This document shows positions 12,601 through 17,935 of a DNA stretch of 64,000 nt, piece after piece. A program made the translations under genes and the position numbers. The stretch's first letter is position 1. Every line of letters begins with the position of its first letter. Under the pieces are notes generated by a model. The model did no database searches. It saw only the letters and a program-made list of their open reading frames with translations, and had not been told where the DNA came from. This DNA comes from Lomentospora prolificans (lineage: Eukaryota; Ascomycota; Sordariomycetes; Microascales; Microascaceae): contig JARFXM010000001.1 in NCBI GenBank assembly GCA_029532625.1, forward strand, positions 1,178,001-1,242,000. The letters run 5' to 3'.

Positions 12601-15600
12601 CCCATGTAGCTGCATCGAAGGCCAAGTTGGATAGATGGGCAACTACTGCTGTTGCCTGCGTTTGCGGGACCAAGTTTGTCTTCTTGACTAGACGGATGAT
12701 GCTTCGGTGCTCAACCATAACTCCCTTAGGCTGGCCAGTGGAACCAGATGTAAAAATAACATAGGCAAGACTATTAGCCTTGGGTTGTGAGAGAGGGTCT
12801 TGCGTAATATCCTCTGCTATGCCATTGCAGCCAGTATAGTCGCTGAGAGCAGCGCTATTACTGATCCGGACTAACTCGACGTCTGGCAGTGCAATATTAT
12901 CAATGGAGACATTCGAACCGACCAAGATTAACTTGTGGCCAGCTATAGAGGAGATTATTGTCTCAATACGGGCGGTAGGTATGTTGACGTCCAGGGGGAG
13001 ATAAGCAAGGTTGGCCTTTAGGATACCGATGAAGGCGACAATAGTCTCGCACGATCGCGGTGCAAGCACACCCACCAGGGTCTCAGGAGCCAGATGGCGC
13101 CGACGCAGCCAGTTAGAAACCCTTTCAGACTGTTGATCCAGCTCGGTGTACGTCAACTTCATCAAGGATTCATCTGTAATAGCTACCGCATCGGGATGAG
13201 CGGCCACCTGCTCGCGGAAGAGATCAACCAGGCTTGCGTCCCGGGGGTAGTCTGTACTGTCAACGTTATGCAGGCCCATCTTATATAGTTCCTCCATTCC
13301 ATCAGTCAGGGGAAGGGTGGCGACGTATGTGTCCGGCTGATCAAGGCCGCGGCGCAGCACCTCCAAGAAGATGTCTACTACGCCGCTAATAGTTGCGCAC
13401 TTGAACAGTTCGGAAGCAAAGGGAACGTTTCCTCGGAACCGGTCTTGTTCTCGGTAAAGGTGAAATTCCATATCAAAGCGAGTCGTAGGTACCGTGGGGA
13501 GACGCTCGCCATGCACGCCTTCCAGCTGGATCCTACCAAAATCCTGCTGCGAGTGCAGCGCAAACACGAGCTGCGAGAGCGGATTTCGCGACGGGTCTCT
13601 GGATCCAGGCAGTAAGGCTGACACAATACGCTCGAAAGGCACGTCCTGGTGCTCCCACGCTGCGGTTGCTACAGACTGCACTTGCTGTACTAGGTTATAG
13701 AACGTCTGGTCGTTTTCGATGACTGTCCGCATGCACTGGGTGTTGACGAAGAAGCCGATCATATGTTCTAGCTCTAAGCGGTTACGGTTGGCAATAGGGG
13801 TGGCGATCGTGGCGTCCTCTGCGCCTGTGAGGCGGTAATGCGTAGCACGAAATGCCGCAAAGAGAACGGCAAACGGGGTCACCTGGTTCTCGCGGCAGAA
13901 GGCCTGAAGGCTCTCGAACAAGGGGCCTTCGATAGAGAAATTTATTTCTCCCGCATCTCCCGAGAGGATTGCCGGCCGTGGCTTATCGCATAGGAGCTCG
14001 GCGGGGGAGCTATCGGCCAACTGTTCAGTCCAGTATTCGAGCTGTCGCTGGTGTTCGGCCACCTGCGCTTCTTGCTTCTGCCATACAGCAAAGTCGCGAT
14101 ACTGGATTGGCAGCGGCGGCAGCTGTGCCAAAGGGTCCTCGCCCCGACAGGCGGCAGCGTACAATACGCCAAGTTCTTTGCGCATGAGATCGATCGTCCA
14201 GCCGTCAGAGATGATGTGGTTAAAGACGATCGATAGGACATGGTCGTCATCTCCCAGTCGTAGAAGCGCAACTCGCCAACCCGGCCCGCTCGCCAGATCG
14301 AAAGGCGTCGTCTGTTCCTGCCTCAGTATCTCCTCGTAGCTCCCGGGAGCCAATGACAAGTCAATCACTCGGAGCTCCCTAGAGTGGCTCTCGTGAACTA
14401 CCTGCATGCCCACGCCGTCGTGCTCTTCAAACGTTGTTCGCAGTGTTTCGTGCCGCTGCGTCAGAGCGTGCAGGGAGGCGGCGAGAGCTTCGACCCGGAG
14501 CGGGCCGCGAAGGCGCTCTGCGAATGGCACGAGGTACCACGATGAGCCTTTGTTGAGCTGGTCCAGGAACCAGAGCCGGCCTTGCGCATATGACATTTCG
14601 GCAGGTCCCTGGTACGGCGTCGCAGTGATTGGGCTATCTTGGGCTAGGACTCGCCGGATCGAGGCTACTAGGTCCGTCAGGGTCGGGTTCTGAAAAACGT
14701 CGGTCACCGTCAGCTCGATCCCAATCGACCTAGCCATGTTGACCAGCTTAATCGCTGCGATGGAATCCCCACCCAGTTCGAAGAAGTTGGCTCCATGGCC
14801 GTTGGACGTGGGGGGCAGTTGCAAGCTCTGGAACCACAGCTGCCGCAGGTGGTCCTCTGCACTGGCCGGCTCGCCGAGCGTGGCCTCCTGCTGCGAGGAG
14901 ATGGCGCTATGGATGAGTTCCTCCACGAGCCTGGAGCCGATGGATCGGAGCTGTTTTCGATCTGTTTTGCCAGTAACGATGGTCGGACGCTGCTTCATGC
15001 GGATGAAGTACGACGGGACGGCATAGTCCGGGAGGACCTGCTGCAGCTGCGCTCTGAGACGCTGGGCAGCGCGGCTCTCCAGGATGTAGGCGTCCTTCTC
15101 GAGATGGGCGGTCTCTTCCGATTGGAAAGGCCCGAACAGGAAAGCAACCAGGACTGCGCTGCTCGCCTCGTGGGATCGCGTGACGGCTTCGGCCACGGGT
15201 GTCAGATGACTAGGCAGCGCTTTACGCAAATGGCTCTCTACGTCGCCGAGCTCTACGCGCTGTCCTCGGATCTTGACTTGCGAGTCCCTGCGGCCGAGGT
15301 ACGCAACAGTTCCATCCGGTCTGTAACAGACCAGGTCTCCAGTCCGGTAGAATCGGTAGCCGTTGAGTTGCCGCTGCTGCCGCCACTCCGCGGGATACCA
15401 GGCCGGATCATTATCGAGAAACGGTGACTGGTCTGACGGCGGAGGGACGACGTAGCCCCTGGCGATACCAGGGCTCTCGATCATCAACTCACCCACGCAA
15501 CCGATCGGGGCGAGTCGACCGGGGTCATTCGGTTCGGTGACCCAGTAGCGAGCGCCCAAGGCACGGCCAATGTTTTGCAGGTCGGTGGTGTCTTTGTAGA

Positions 15601-17935
15601 CGCGCGCGCCGCCGCACATAGTCGCGCTCTCGCTCTGGCCGTAAGCGTTAATGACGCGGATCCGGCCCGAGAATGCATCTCGCTGATACGCCGAAAAGGA
15701 CTCGCCGCCCGATAGGAGGGTGCGTAGACCGTGGAGACTCTCACGGGGGAGTGTTGAGACGAAGGAAGGCGTGAGCGTCGACCAGTTCACGCGTGCGCGC
15801 TTGATGAAGCCCGAGATGTCGTTCATGCGGTCGTGATCTGAGGGAATGCAGACACAGCCTCCGTACATCAGGGTGCATAGGGTCTCTGCCAGACTCGAAC
15901 CGAAGGCGTACGAGGAAAATTGAAGGGAGCGGGTGTCCTTGTCGATTCCATAAAAGGGGCTAAACTGTAGGGCAGACGATGCGAACGCCCGATGCTCCAA
16001 CATGGCGCCTTTGGGCTCGCCGGTGCTGCCTGACGTGAAGATAATGTAGGCTAGGTCATGCGGCTTCGCGACGGGCGTGAAGCCTCCCTCGCCGTGCGGC
16101 AGCGACCGGACCAAGTCGTCGTCCAGTATGATTGTGTTAGGCACGAGACCGTTAAAGGTGTCTTGTTGGAGCCTGGAGGCGATAGCCAACGTGGCGGATG
16201 TCTGCCGACATATCTGGCCGACTCGGGCCGATGGGTGGGCCGGGTCGATCAAGGTGAAGGCACGGCCGGCTTTGAGGACGGCGAGAACGCCCGCGACCAT
16301 CCACTTTGACTTTTCAAAGCAGAGGGGCACTGCATGCCCAGCATCTACCTTCAGGGATTGTATGTACCCGGCGAGGCGCGAGGACACGCTGTCTAGCTCT
16401 GCATGGGACCATTCGCCGTCCCAGGCGTATACGGCGGGGCTGTTTGGTGCCTCGGCAGCCCGCTGGGCGATTATGTCGTGGAGGCAGACGTCATGCCTCT
16501 GCGGCGGGGCAGAATTCCAACTCTCAATCTCGGCGCGGTCCTCTGCCGTGATGACGTCTAGTTCTGAGAGGGGCCGGTCTAGCGCATGGTGCTGGAACTG
16601 TTCGATCAAGAGGCCCAGCTGTCGCAGAAAACGAGCCACTTGGCGGGCGTCAAGGACAGTCGGGTCGTATCGCGCGTACATCGAGGCCGAGCTTTCAGTC
16701 ATATGGCAGTGGAGTAAGAGAGCACGGTCAAGACAGGGCGCAAATCTGTCCGCTTCTACGACAGTCCGGCCAAAGGTGGGGCTCGAACCGTTCGGGGCAT
16801 CGTCGTCACAGCCGCGCCTGGTAGAGGTGACGGCCAGCACGGTTTGAAAATCACAAGCGGCGGGTCCAAAGTCTTCAGCGCGGCGCACGCTATCCAAGCC
16901 TTCCTGCTCAAACTCGCGCACGGCAACATTGTGAGCCGCGACTTCCCGGAGAAGGTCGGAAGCGGATTGATGAGGATCGCAAAACACACGGGTGGGCATC
17001 ACGGTCCGAGTTGGCCCAATGACTGGGAGCTCCTGCCCCTCGAAACAAGGAGGCCGCTCCATGGCGACGCCGAACAGCACTTCGGATGCATGAGTGTAGC
17101 GCGCCAGTAGTACGGCGAGAGCTGCTCGGCAGACGGCAGTATTACTGTCCAAATCTCGCTGGGCCGAGGCTGGGTAGATGATCTCATGCTCGGCCTGGGA
17201 ATTGGGCTGGGGCGTCGCTAGGTGCGATGGTAGGACAGGAAACGAAGAAGCATTTAGATTGTCAAAATGGCGCCGCCAGAAATGGTCCACGCCTGCCGGC
17301 GTTTGGAAGGAGTGATTGGCTCTCACTTCGACCGCTGCACCAGCATCATTTTGTGCGATGCCGCCGTCATAAACGGCTATCACCTGGCGAAGGACGTTTT
17401 CCTGCAAGGCATTGTCTACTACAGCATGATTGAAAGTCCACAGGAGGAGTCTCTGCTTCACCATGCTCGGATCCTCAAGCAGAGCATACCGGTTACAATG
17501 CTTCTCAGTCGCAGCGGTGGCCGCTTCGTCCCTGATGATGGCGTCTTTTTCATCCAGCCGAGTCGAATGCAGCCACATGAAGTCGTCTGACAGCACTACT
17601 TGAAAATGGTCCCCGGCCTTGGAAGTAAAGATGCGAGACCGTAAGGCGGGTTGATGACGCGTCACCTCATGCCAAGCTGCGGCCAGGCGATCGGCATCAA
17701 CGTTTCGTCCGATCTCAAAGACCGCCTGGCCAATGGCTCGCCGCTCGTCATTGCTAGCCCAACGCACCACCTCGCGTTGAAATGGGGTACAAGGCAGCAT
17801 CATGTCGATCTTGCCTGGGTCTATGCCAAAGTGCCGAGCCGCTTCCACGTATTGCGCGTTGCGATACTCCATGTTGGCTCCGCCCGGGACGGAAGGCACG
17901 ATCGTACCTGATTCTTTCCAGGCAGGTACTACCAT
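1..17935 (-). CDS. Multimodular N-methylating non-ribosomal peptide synthetase, C-terminus beyond left edge
   Basis: This is a single open frame of about 5,978 codons with no intron and no stop before the window edge. It starts at the ATG complementary to 17933-17935, the first Met after the upstream sequence. It assembles a peptide on phosphopantetheine arms. Visible domain order: C1-A1-T1, C2-A2-T2, C3-A3-NMT-T3, C4-A4-T4, C5-A5-NMT. A-domain cores FTSGSTG lie near residues 633, 1728, 2817, 4308 and 5386. Carrier serines lie near 1058 (LGGDS), 2152, 3645 and 4721 (LGGHS). Condensation His motifs lie near 1239, 2335, 3827 and 4905. The N-methyltransferase SAM motifs (VLEIGTGTGM) lie near 3194 and 5762. 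No epimerase or reductase domain is visible. Embedded N-MTs and the A-domain style resemble the fungal cyclosporin/enniatin/destruxin synthetase group, but N-MTs in modules 3 and 5 match none of those orders. The release domain is not in view. Confidence 0.96.
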   Translation of the reverse strand, partial: MVVPAWKESGTIVPSVPGGANMEYRNAQYVEAARHFGIDPGKIDMMLPCTPFQREVVRWASNDERRAIGQAVFEIGRNVDADRLAAAWHEVTRHQPALRSRIFTSKAGDHFQVVLSDDFMWLHSTRLDEKDAIIRDEAATAATEKHCNRYALLEDPSMVKQRLLLWTFNHAVVDNALQENVLRQVIAVYDGGIAQNDAGAAVEVRANHSFQTPAGVDHFWRRHFDNLNASSFPVLPSHLATPQPNSQAEHEIIYPASAQRDLDSNTAVCRAALAVLLARYTHASEVLFGVAMERPPCFEGQELPVIGPTRTVMPTRVFCDPHQSASDLLREVAAHNVAVREFEQEGLDSVRRAEDFGPAACDFQTVLAVTSTRRGCDDDAPNGSSPTFGRTVVEADRFAPCLDRALLLHCHMTESSASMYARYDPTVLDARQVARFLRQLGLLIEQFQHHALDRPLSELDVITAEDRAEIESWNSAPPQRHDVCLHDIIAQRAAEAPNSPAVYAWDGEWSHAELDSVSSRLAGYIQSLKVDAGHAVPLCFEKSKWMVAGVLAVLKAGRAFTLIDPAHPSARVGQICRQTSATLAIASRLQQDTFNGLVPNTIILDDDLVRSLPHGEGGFTPVAKPHDLAYIIFTSGSTGEPKGAMLEHRAFASSALQFSPFYGIDKDTRSLQFSSYAFGSSLAETLCTLMYGGCVCIPSDHDRMNDISGFIKRARVNWSTLTPSFVSTLPRESLHGLRTLLSGGESFSAYQRDAFSGRIRVINAYGQSESATMCGGARVYKDTTDLQNIGRALGARYWVTEPNDPGRLAPIGCVGELMIESPGIARGYVVPPPSDQSPFLDNDPAWYPAEWRQQRQLNGYRFYRTGDLVCYRPDGTVAYLGRRDSQVKIRGQRVELGDVESHLRKALPSHLTPVAEAVTRSHEASSAVLVAFLFGPFQSEETAHLEKDAYILESRAAQRLRAQLQQVLPDYAVPSYFIRMKQRPTIVTGKTDRKQLRSIGSRLVEELIHSAISSQQEATLGEPASAEDHLRQLWFQSLQLPPTSNGHGANFFELGGDSIAAIKLVNMARSIGIELTVTDVFQNPTLTDLVASIRRVLAQDSPITATPYQGPAEMSYAQGRLWFLDQLNKGSSWYLVPFAERLRGPLRVEALAASLHALTQRHETLRTTFEEHDGVGMQVVHESHSRELRVIDLSLAPGSYEEILRQEQTTPFDLASGPGWRVALLRLGDDDHVLSIVFNHIISDGWTIDLMRKELGVLYAAACRGEDPLAQLPPLPIQYRDFAVWQKQEAQVAEHQRQLEYWTEQLADSSPAELLCDKPRPAILSGDAGEINFSIEGPLFESLQAFCRENQVTPFAVLFAAFRATHYRLTGAEDATIATPIANRNRLELEHMIGFFVNTQCMRTVIENDQTFYNLVQQVQSVATAAWEHQDVPFERIVSALLPGSRDPSRNPLSQLVFALHSQQDFGRIQLEGVHGERLPTVPTTRFDMEFHLYREQDRFRGNVPFASELFKCATISGVVDIFLEVLRRGLDQPDTYVATLPLTDGMEELYKMGLHNVDSTDYPRDASLVDLFREQVAAHPDAVAITDESLMKLTYTELDQQSERVSNWLRRRHLAPETLVGVLAPRSCETIVAFIGILKANLAYLPLDVNIPTARIETIISSIAGHKLILVGSNVSIDNIALPDVELVRISNSAALSDYTGCNGIAEDITQDPLSQPKANSLAYVIFTSGSTGQPKGVMVEHRSIIRLVKKTNLVPQTQATAVVAHLSNLAFDAATWEIYAPLLNGGMVVCIDHMTVLNPADLSCILSSMKVSAAFFTTALLKQFLDDTPSIISSLDLLFAGGEWMPPQVAQKAAQLVRHSFCHVYGPTENTVFSTMYPIHAEEQFANSVPIGRAISNSGAYIMDPQQQLVPIGVMGELVVTGDGLARGYTDATLNLGRFVKISIAGQVVQAYRTGDRARFRPTDGQIEFSGRMDHQVKIRGHRIEPAEIEQAMLSHSAIVDAAAVVRKSNSEETEIVGFVVARDDGTARKHTPVRDGDIRGQVSRKDAEFETLMEQQIWQRLKAMLPPYMVPVQIIVLDQMPLNTNGKVDRRQLTRRAQAEVRSSMASGRKSAPEAPRNEVEAALCEECADVLGIEVGITDNFFDLGGHSLMATKLAARISRRLKVRVTVKNIFDRPILADLAATLRRGSTQHSPIIARPYDGPVEQSFAQGRLWFLERLYPGLTWYLSSFASRLRGPLNLEALVTALLALEERHEGLRTTFQQHDGVNMQVVQPFVPKQLRIIDIPGGSEEELMQALKKENSTPFNLETEPGWRPALLRLGEQDHVLSIVMHHIVTDGWSLDILQRELATFYDAALRGKSPLSQVNPLALQYRDFALWQKEEAQVAEQERQLAYWKEKLDGSQPATLLCDKPRPAVPSGMADVHQFTIEGTLYQDLQTFCRKHQATPFSVLFAAFRATHYRLTSVEDATIGTPIANRNRQELEDLVGFFVNLQCIRTTLAEDETFKTLVRQVVSATAEASANQDVPFDRLVAELGPGTRDISRHPLVQMIMAVHYQESLGLLQLGDLSAETLDAAKTSRFDLEFHFFQQKDCLRGVIMFSNELFDPVSISSMETVFREVLCRGLAEPSDPIGSMPLTDGLSTLTDKGLAQVTRTEYPRDASVPALFREQVALRGDAIAVKDGTSMLTYAELDQQSDQLACWLVHRGFAPETMIGVLAPRSCETIVAFLGILKANLAYLPLDINVPLGRLESILSSIEGNKLLLLGADVPVPAVQLNEVEFLTIAEARDSELVTQQDATEGFPTPTATSLAYVMFTSGSTGRPKGVMVEHRGIIRLVKQSNVGSKLPPAARIAHLANIAFDTSGWEIYSALLNGGLLVCIDHSTVLDAVALGQVFEQEKVQAAMLPPALLKQCLEPMAAPLSTLDLLLVAGDRFDGRDAIAAKALVLGSVYNAYGPTENTILSTIYEVAEQDLFVNGVPIGHAVSNSGAYIMDPKQQLVPIGVMGELVVTGDGLARGYTNVELNKNRFVEVTIAGQVIQAYRTGDRVRYRPVDGQIEFFGRMDQQVKIRGFRIEPAEVEHVLLRHPAVRDAAIVTWKQEDQEVEMVGFIAVRDEQLAQDSKDEVTNRVEGWGNHFETSTYVDIERIDQSALGSDFMGWTSMYDGTDIDKGEMQEWLDDTMATILDGQPAGRVLEIGTGTGMILFNLGEDLESYVGLDPSSSAVTFVRNKIQSVPAVAGKAQVFVGTATDVAGLNGLQADLVVTNSVAQYFPTVEYFLQVIESLSQIPGVKRLVFGDMRSWAINRDFLAARALHTLGPAATKDEIRRKIMELNEREEEFLVDPAFFTGLTSRFPDRIWHVEVLPKRMRATNELSAYRYQAIVHVRRPDEQILQPVHAIGPEAWIDFKASRFDRSGLLSLLQNSSYPQTVAVGNIPYSKTIVERLLVESLDEHDAPGSTDGAAWISGIREKAKQCVSLSPFDLVQLGKEAGFHVEFSCARQRSQNGAIDAVFHRFQPTHENSRVLIQFPTEDQGRPLSLLTSQPLHRQQSREMEAQIREYLQSLLPPYMIPTQMMVLDQLPVNANGKIDRRELTQRAQTAPRVRTATTHIAPRNEVEAIICEESANILGVEVGITDNFFYLGGHSLMATKLAARLTRRLQARVSVKDIFNQPVLADLATTVRQGSTKHNLIPSQTYNGPVEQSFAQGRLWFLHQLGLGGSSGYHMPIAVRMSGPLRVNALRAALHALMQRHEILRTTFEEHDGVGFQVVQPMSYSKELRVLDVSDGRYEEILQQEQARLFDLTSEPGWRVALLRLGTDDHIISIIMHHIISDGWSFEVLQRELATFYAAALRGQDPLLQISPLPIQYRDFAMWEKQEEQVAEHERQLAYWKQELSGSQPATLLCDKPRPSTLSGDGGLIEFSIDGSTFESLQAFSRTYQATSFTVLLAAFRAAHYRLTGDDDATVGTPIANRNRSELEDLIGFFVNTQCMRIAIDDEQTFHSLVQQVRSTVTSAFENQDVPFERVVSALLPGSRDTSRNPLVQLMFAVHTQQDIGKIQLEGLTSKTVAFTPTTRFDLEFHLFQEEGRFRGTVFYSTDLFEAKSIHVVVDVFQEVLRQSLEKPQAPIAGLPLTDGLPALRSMDLLQINKSDYPRESSVVDVFLEQVAAYPEVIAVKDASSRLTYAQLNDQSDQLAAWLRQRKLTAGTLVGVFAPRSCETIVAFLAILKANLAYLPFDINVPTPRLQDILSEVSGDKLVLVGATVPMPDLVLPGVELVRIVEALSHPRLGEDGIDAVAGPHATSLAYVNFTSGSTGRPKGVMIEHRAIIRLVKNTHQHLQADAGVSMAHLSNLAFDATTWEIYSPLLNGGTVVCLDQLTVLTPSLLRDAIHTNKINMAFFTTALMRQFLEEMPSIVSSLDVLLTGGERMRPQDAFKAHKLVRRALCHVYGPTENTTYSTMYTMGPNERCVNGLPIGRAIKNSGAYIMDSRQQLLPLGVIGELVVTGDGLARGYTDPSLDLHRFVQVTIDGQSVRAYRTGDRARYRPADGEIEFIGRTDNQVKIRGYRIETAEVEQALAGLTGVRDSAVIIRKFEDQPPDMVGFVTVHVDGEQEKALNGDEKLAAGVATNVTERNIRQRLQAALPSYMVPAQIIVVDHLPLNANGKVDRRELVRRALTTPRTSTVSFPVAPRNEVEAVLCDEYAKVLGIEVGITDNLFDLGGHSLMATRLAARISRRLDARVSVKDIFDQPVLADLAAIIRRGSAMHSPITPMPYHGPVEQSFAQGRLWFLDNLNTSALWYLIPLAARLRGPLRVDALTAAINALQERHETLRTTFMEQDGIGVQVVHLPRREELKVIDLSTARDSNSYIQPLKEEQTTAFDLASDLGWRVTLYRLGDDDHVLSIVLHHIISDGWSVDILRKELSAFYAAALRGDDPLSRVQPLPIQYRDFAVWQKNDTQVVDQQRQLEYWAKQLQDSTPAEFLYDKKRPAILSGDAGVVQFTIEGSIYERLQTYCRANHFTSFAVLLTAFRAAHYRLTGAEDATIGTPIANRNRPELEDLIGFFVNAQCMRSTVQDGETFESLVRQVHATATAAFENQDVPFESVVSTLQPGSRDMSRNPLVQLLFAMHSQHDLGRILLEGLVSERIPTPATTRFDLEFHLFQGEGQMDGNVLFSSDLFEPATVRGIVNIFQEVLRQGLAQPDTSIASMPFTDGLAELYSTGLINVEVTEYPRDSSVVDIFNEQVDVLNHNVVAVKDSSSQLTYSQLDQQSNALAAWLRKQQLAVETPIAVFAPRSCETVVAFLGILKANLAYLPLDVNVPAARLKSILSAVDGDILVLLGSTVAKPTVDLPNITMVPISDALRDAPKGNSEPNLAGPSANSLAYVIFTSGSTGKPKGVMIEHRGIIRLVKQSNVVSKLPPAARIAHLANISFDTSGWEIYSALLNGGTLVCIDYFTTLDPTSLNAIFLQEHIQAAMLPPALLKQCLEPMATALSALDLLLVAGDRFDGRDAIAAQALVLGRGSIYNAYGPTENAILSTIYEVAEQDLFVNGVPIGHAVSNSGAYIMDPNQQLVPIGVMGELVVTGDGLARGYTDAALNKDRFINVTINGQVVQAYRTGDRVRYRPTDGQIEFFGRMDQQVKIRGHRIEPAEVEQALINYGDVLDAAVVLRRQEGEEPEMIGFVAARSDQSLEKHEASNQVENWGNHFETSTYADIASIDHSVVGNDFMGWTSMYDGAEIDKREMQEWLDDTMVTLHDGQPAGRVLEIGTGTGMIMFNLKGLEGYVGLEPSSSAAAFVNSKIQSVPSLTGKAHVHVGTAMDLGGLDVQASLVVTNSVAQYFPSGDYLFQVIEHLTRLQGVKRLFFGDMRTYATNRDFLAARALHELGSDATRVEIQHKVAELEEREEELLVDPAFFTGLTSRLPNNVWHVEILPKRMKATNELSAYRYAAVIHMRGPNEEQAQQTLYAIKPDSWIDFKKS
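3635..6864 (-). other. NRPS module 4 (C4-A4-T4)
   Basis: C4 has HHIISDG near residue 3827. A4 has FTSGSTGRPKG near 4308 (preceded by AYVN where its siblings have AYVI or AYVM) and FDATTWE near 4353. The hand-read code DAWFLGVTYK shares its first six positions with the classical bacterial Leu code DAWFLGNVVK. No N-methyltransferase is inserted. A10 is NANGKVDRR and the carrier Ser is near 4721. In sequence style it pairs with module 2, as module 5 pairs with module 3. That suggests an ancestral two-module block (plain, then N-methylating) was duplicated. Confidence 0.8.
6865..11334 (-). other. NRPS module 3 (C3-A3-NMT-T3), N-methylating
   Basis: C3 has an intact HHIVTDG near residue 2335. A3 has FTSGSTGRPKG near 2817 and FDTSGWE near 2863, and its hand-read code is DTWMLAAILK. 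Between A8 and A10, residues about 3130-3410 are a SAM-dependent N-methyltransferase. Its landmarks are GWTSMYDG, the SAM loop VLEIGTGTGM near 3194, VTNSVAQYFP, and the closing NELSAYRYQAIVHV. This is the standard fungal arrangement for methylating the tethered aminoacyl amide nitrogen before condensation. A10 is NANGKIDRR and the carrier Ser is near 3645. The code is close to fungal Val-type pockets, so an N-methylated branched aliphatic residue is a reasonable guess. Confidence 0.85.
11335..14609 (-). other. NRPS module 2 (C2-A2-T2)
   Basis: The condensation domain begins with the SFAQGRLWFL-type entry motif and has NHIISDG near residue 1239. The first His is Asn, but the second His, thought to be catalytic, is kept. 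A2 has FTSGSTGQPKG near 1728 and FDAATWE near 1773, so the amino-group Asp is present. The hand-read code is DAWFFGVVFK, a hydrophobic pocket similar in its first half to Leu-type codes. No N-methyltransferase is inserted. The A10 motif reads NTNGKVDRR, and the carrier Ser is near 2152. It probably adds an unmodified aliphatic or aromatic residue; the exact substrate is not established. Confidence 0.8.
14610..17935 (-). other. NRPS module 1 (C1-A1-T1), atypical starter module
   Basis: Residues about 25-470 form a starter condensation domain whose active-site motif reads NHAVVDN (residues 169-175), so the catalytic pattern HHxxxDG is eroded. The A domain follows at about 500-1000. At A4 the stretch YAFGSSLAE places Gly679 where amino-acid-activating domains have the Asp that binds the alpha-amino group. 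The ten-residue code read by hand is GSATLGATMK. Loss of that Asp is known in domains that load alpha-hydroxy acids or anthranilate, and this code matches neither well. There is no N-methyltransferase between A8 and A10. The carrier domain has LGGDS around residue 1058, while modules 2-4 have LGGHS. The A-domain sequence style also differs from modules 2-5, suggesting this module has a separate origin. Confidence 0.85.

Noticed and set aside
16077..16847. 256-codon plus-strand frame (and 14795-15427, 210 codons) inside the NRPS region
   Set aside because: They are antisense to module 1, whose minus-strand translation shows clear C, A and T motifs; the plus-strand translations have no domain.
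1..17935. Assignment as destruxin, enniatin/beauvericin, cyclosporin or aureobasidin synthetase
   Set aside because: N-methyltransferases sit in modules 3 and 5 only, and A1 has a non-matching code. None of these enzymes has that combination.
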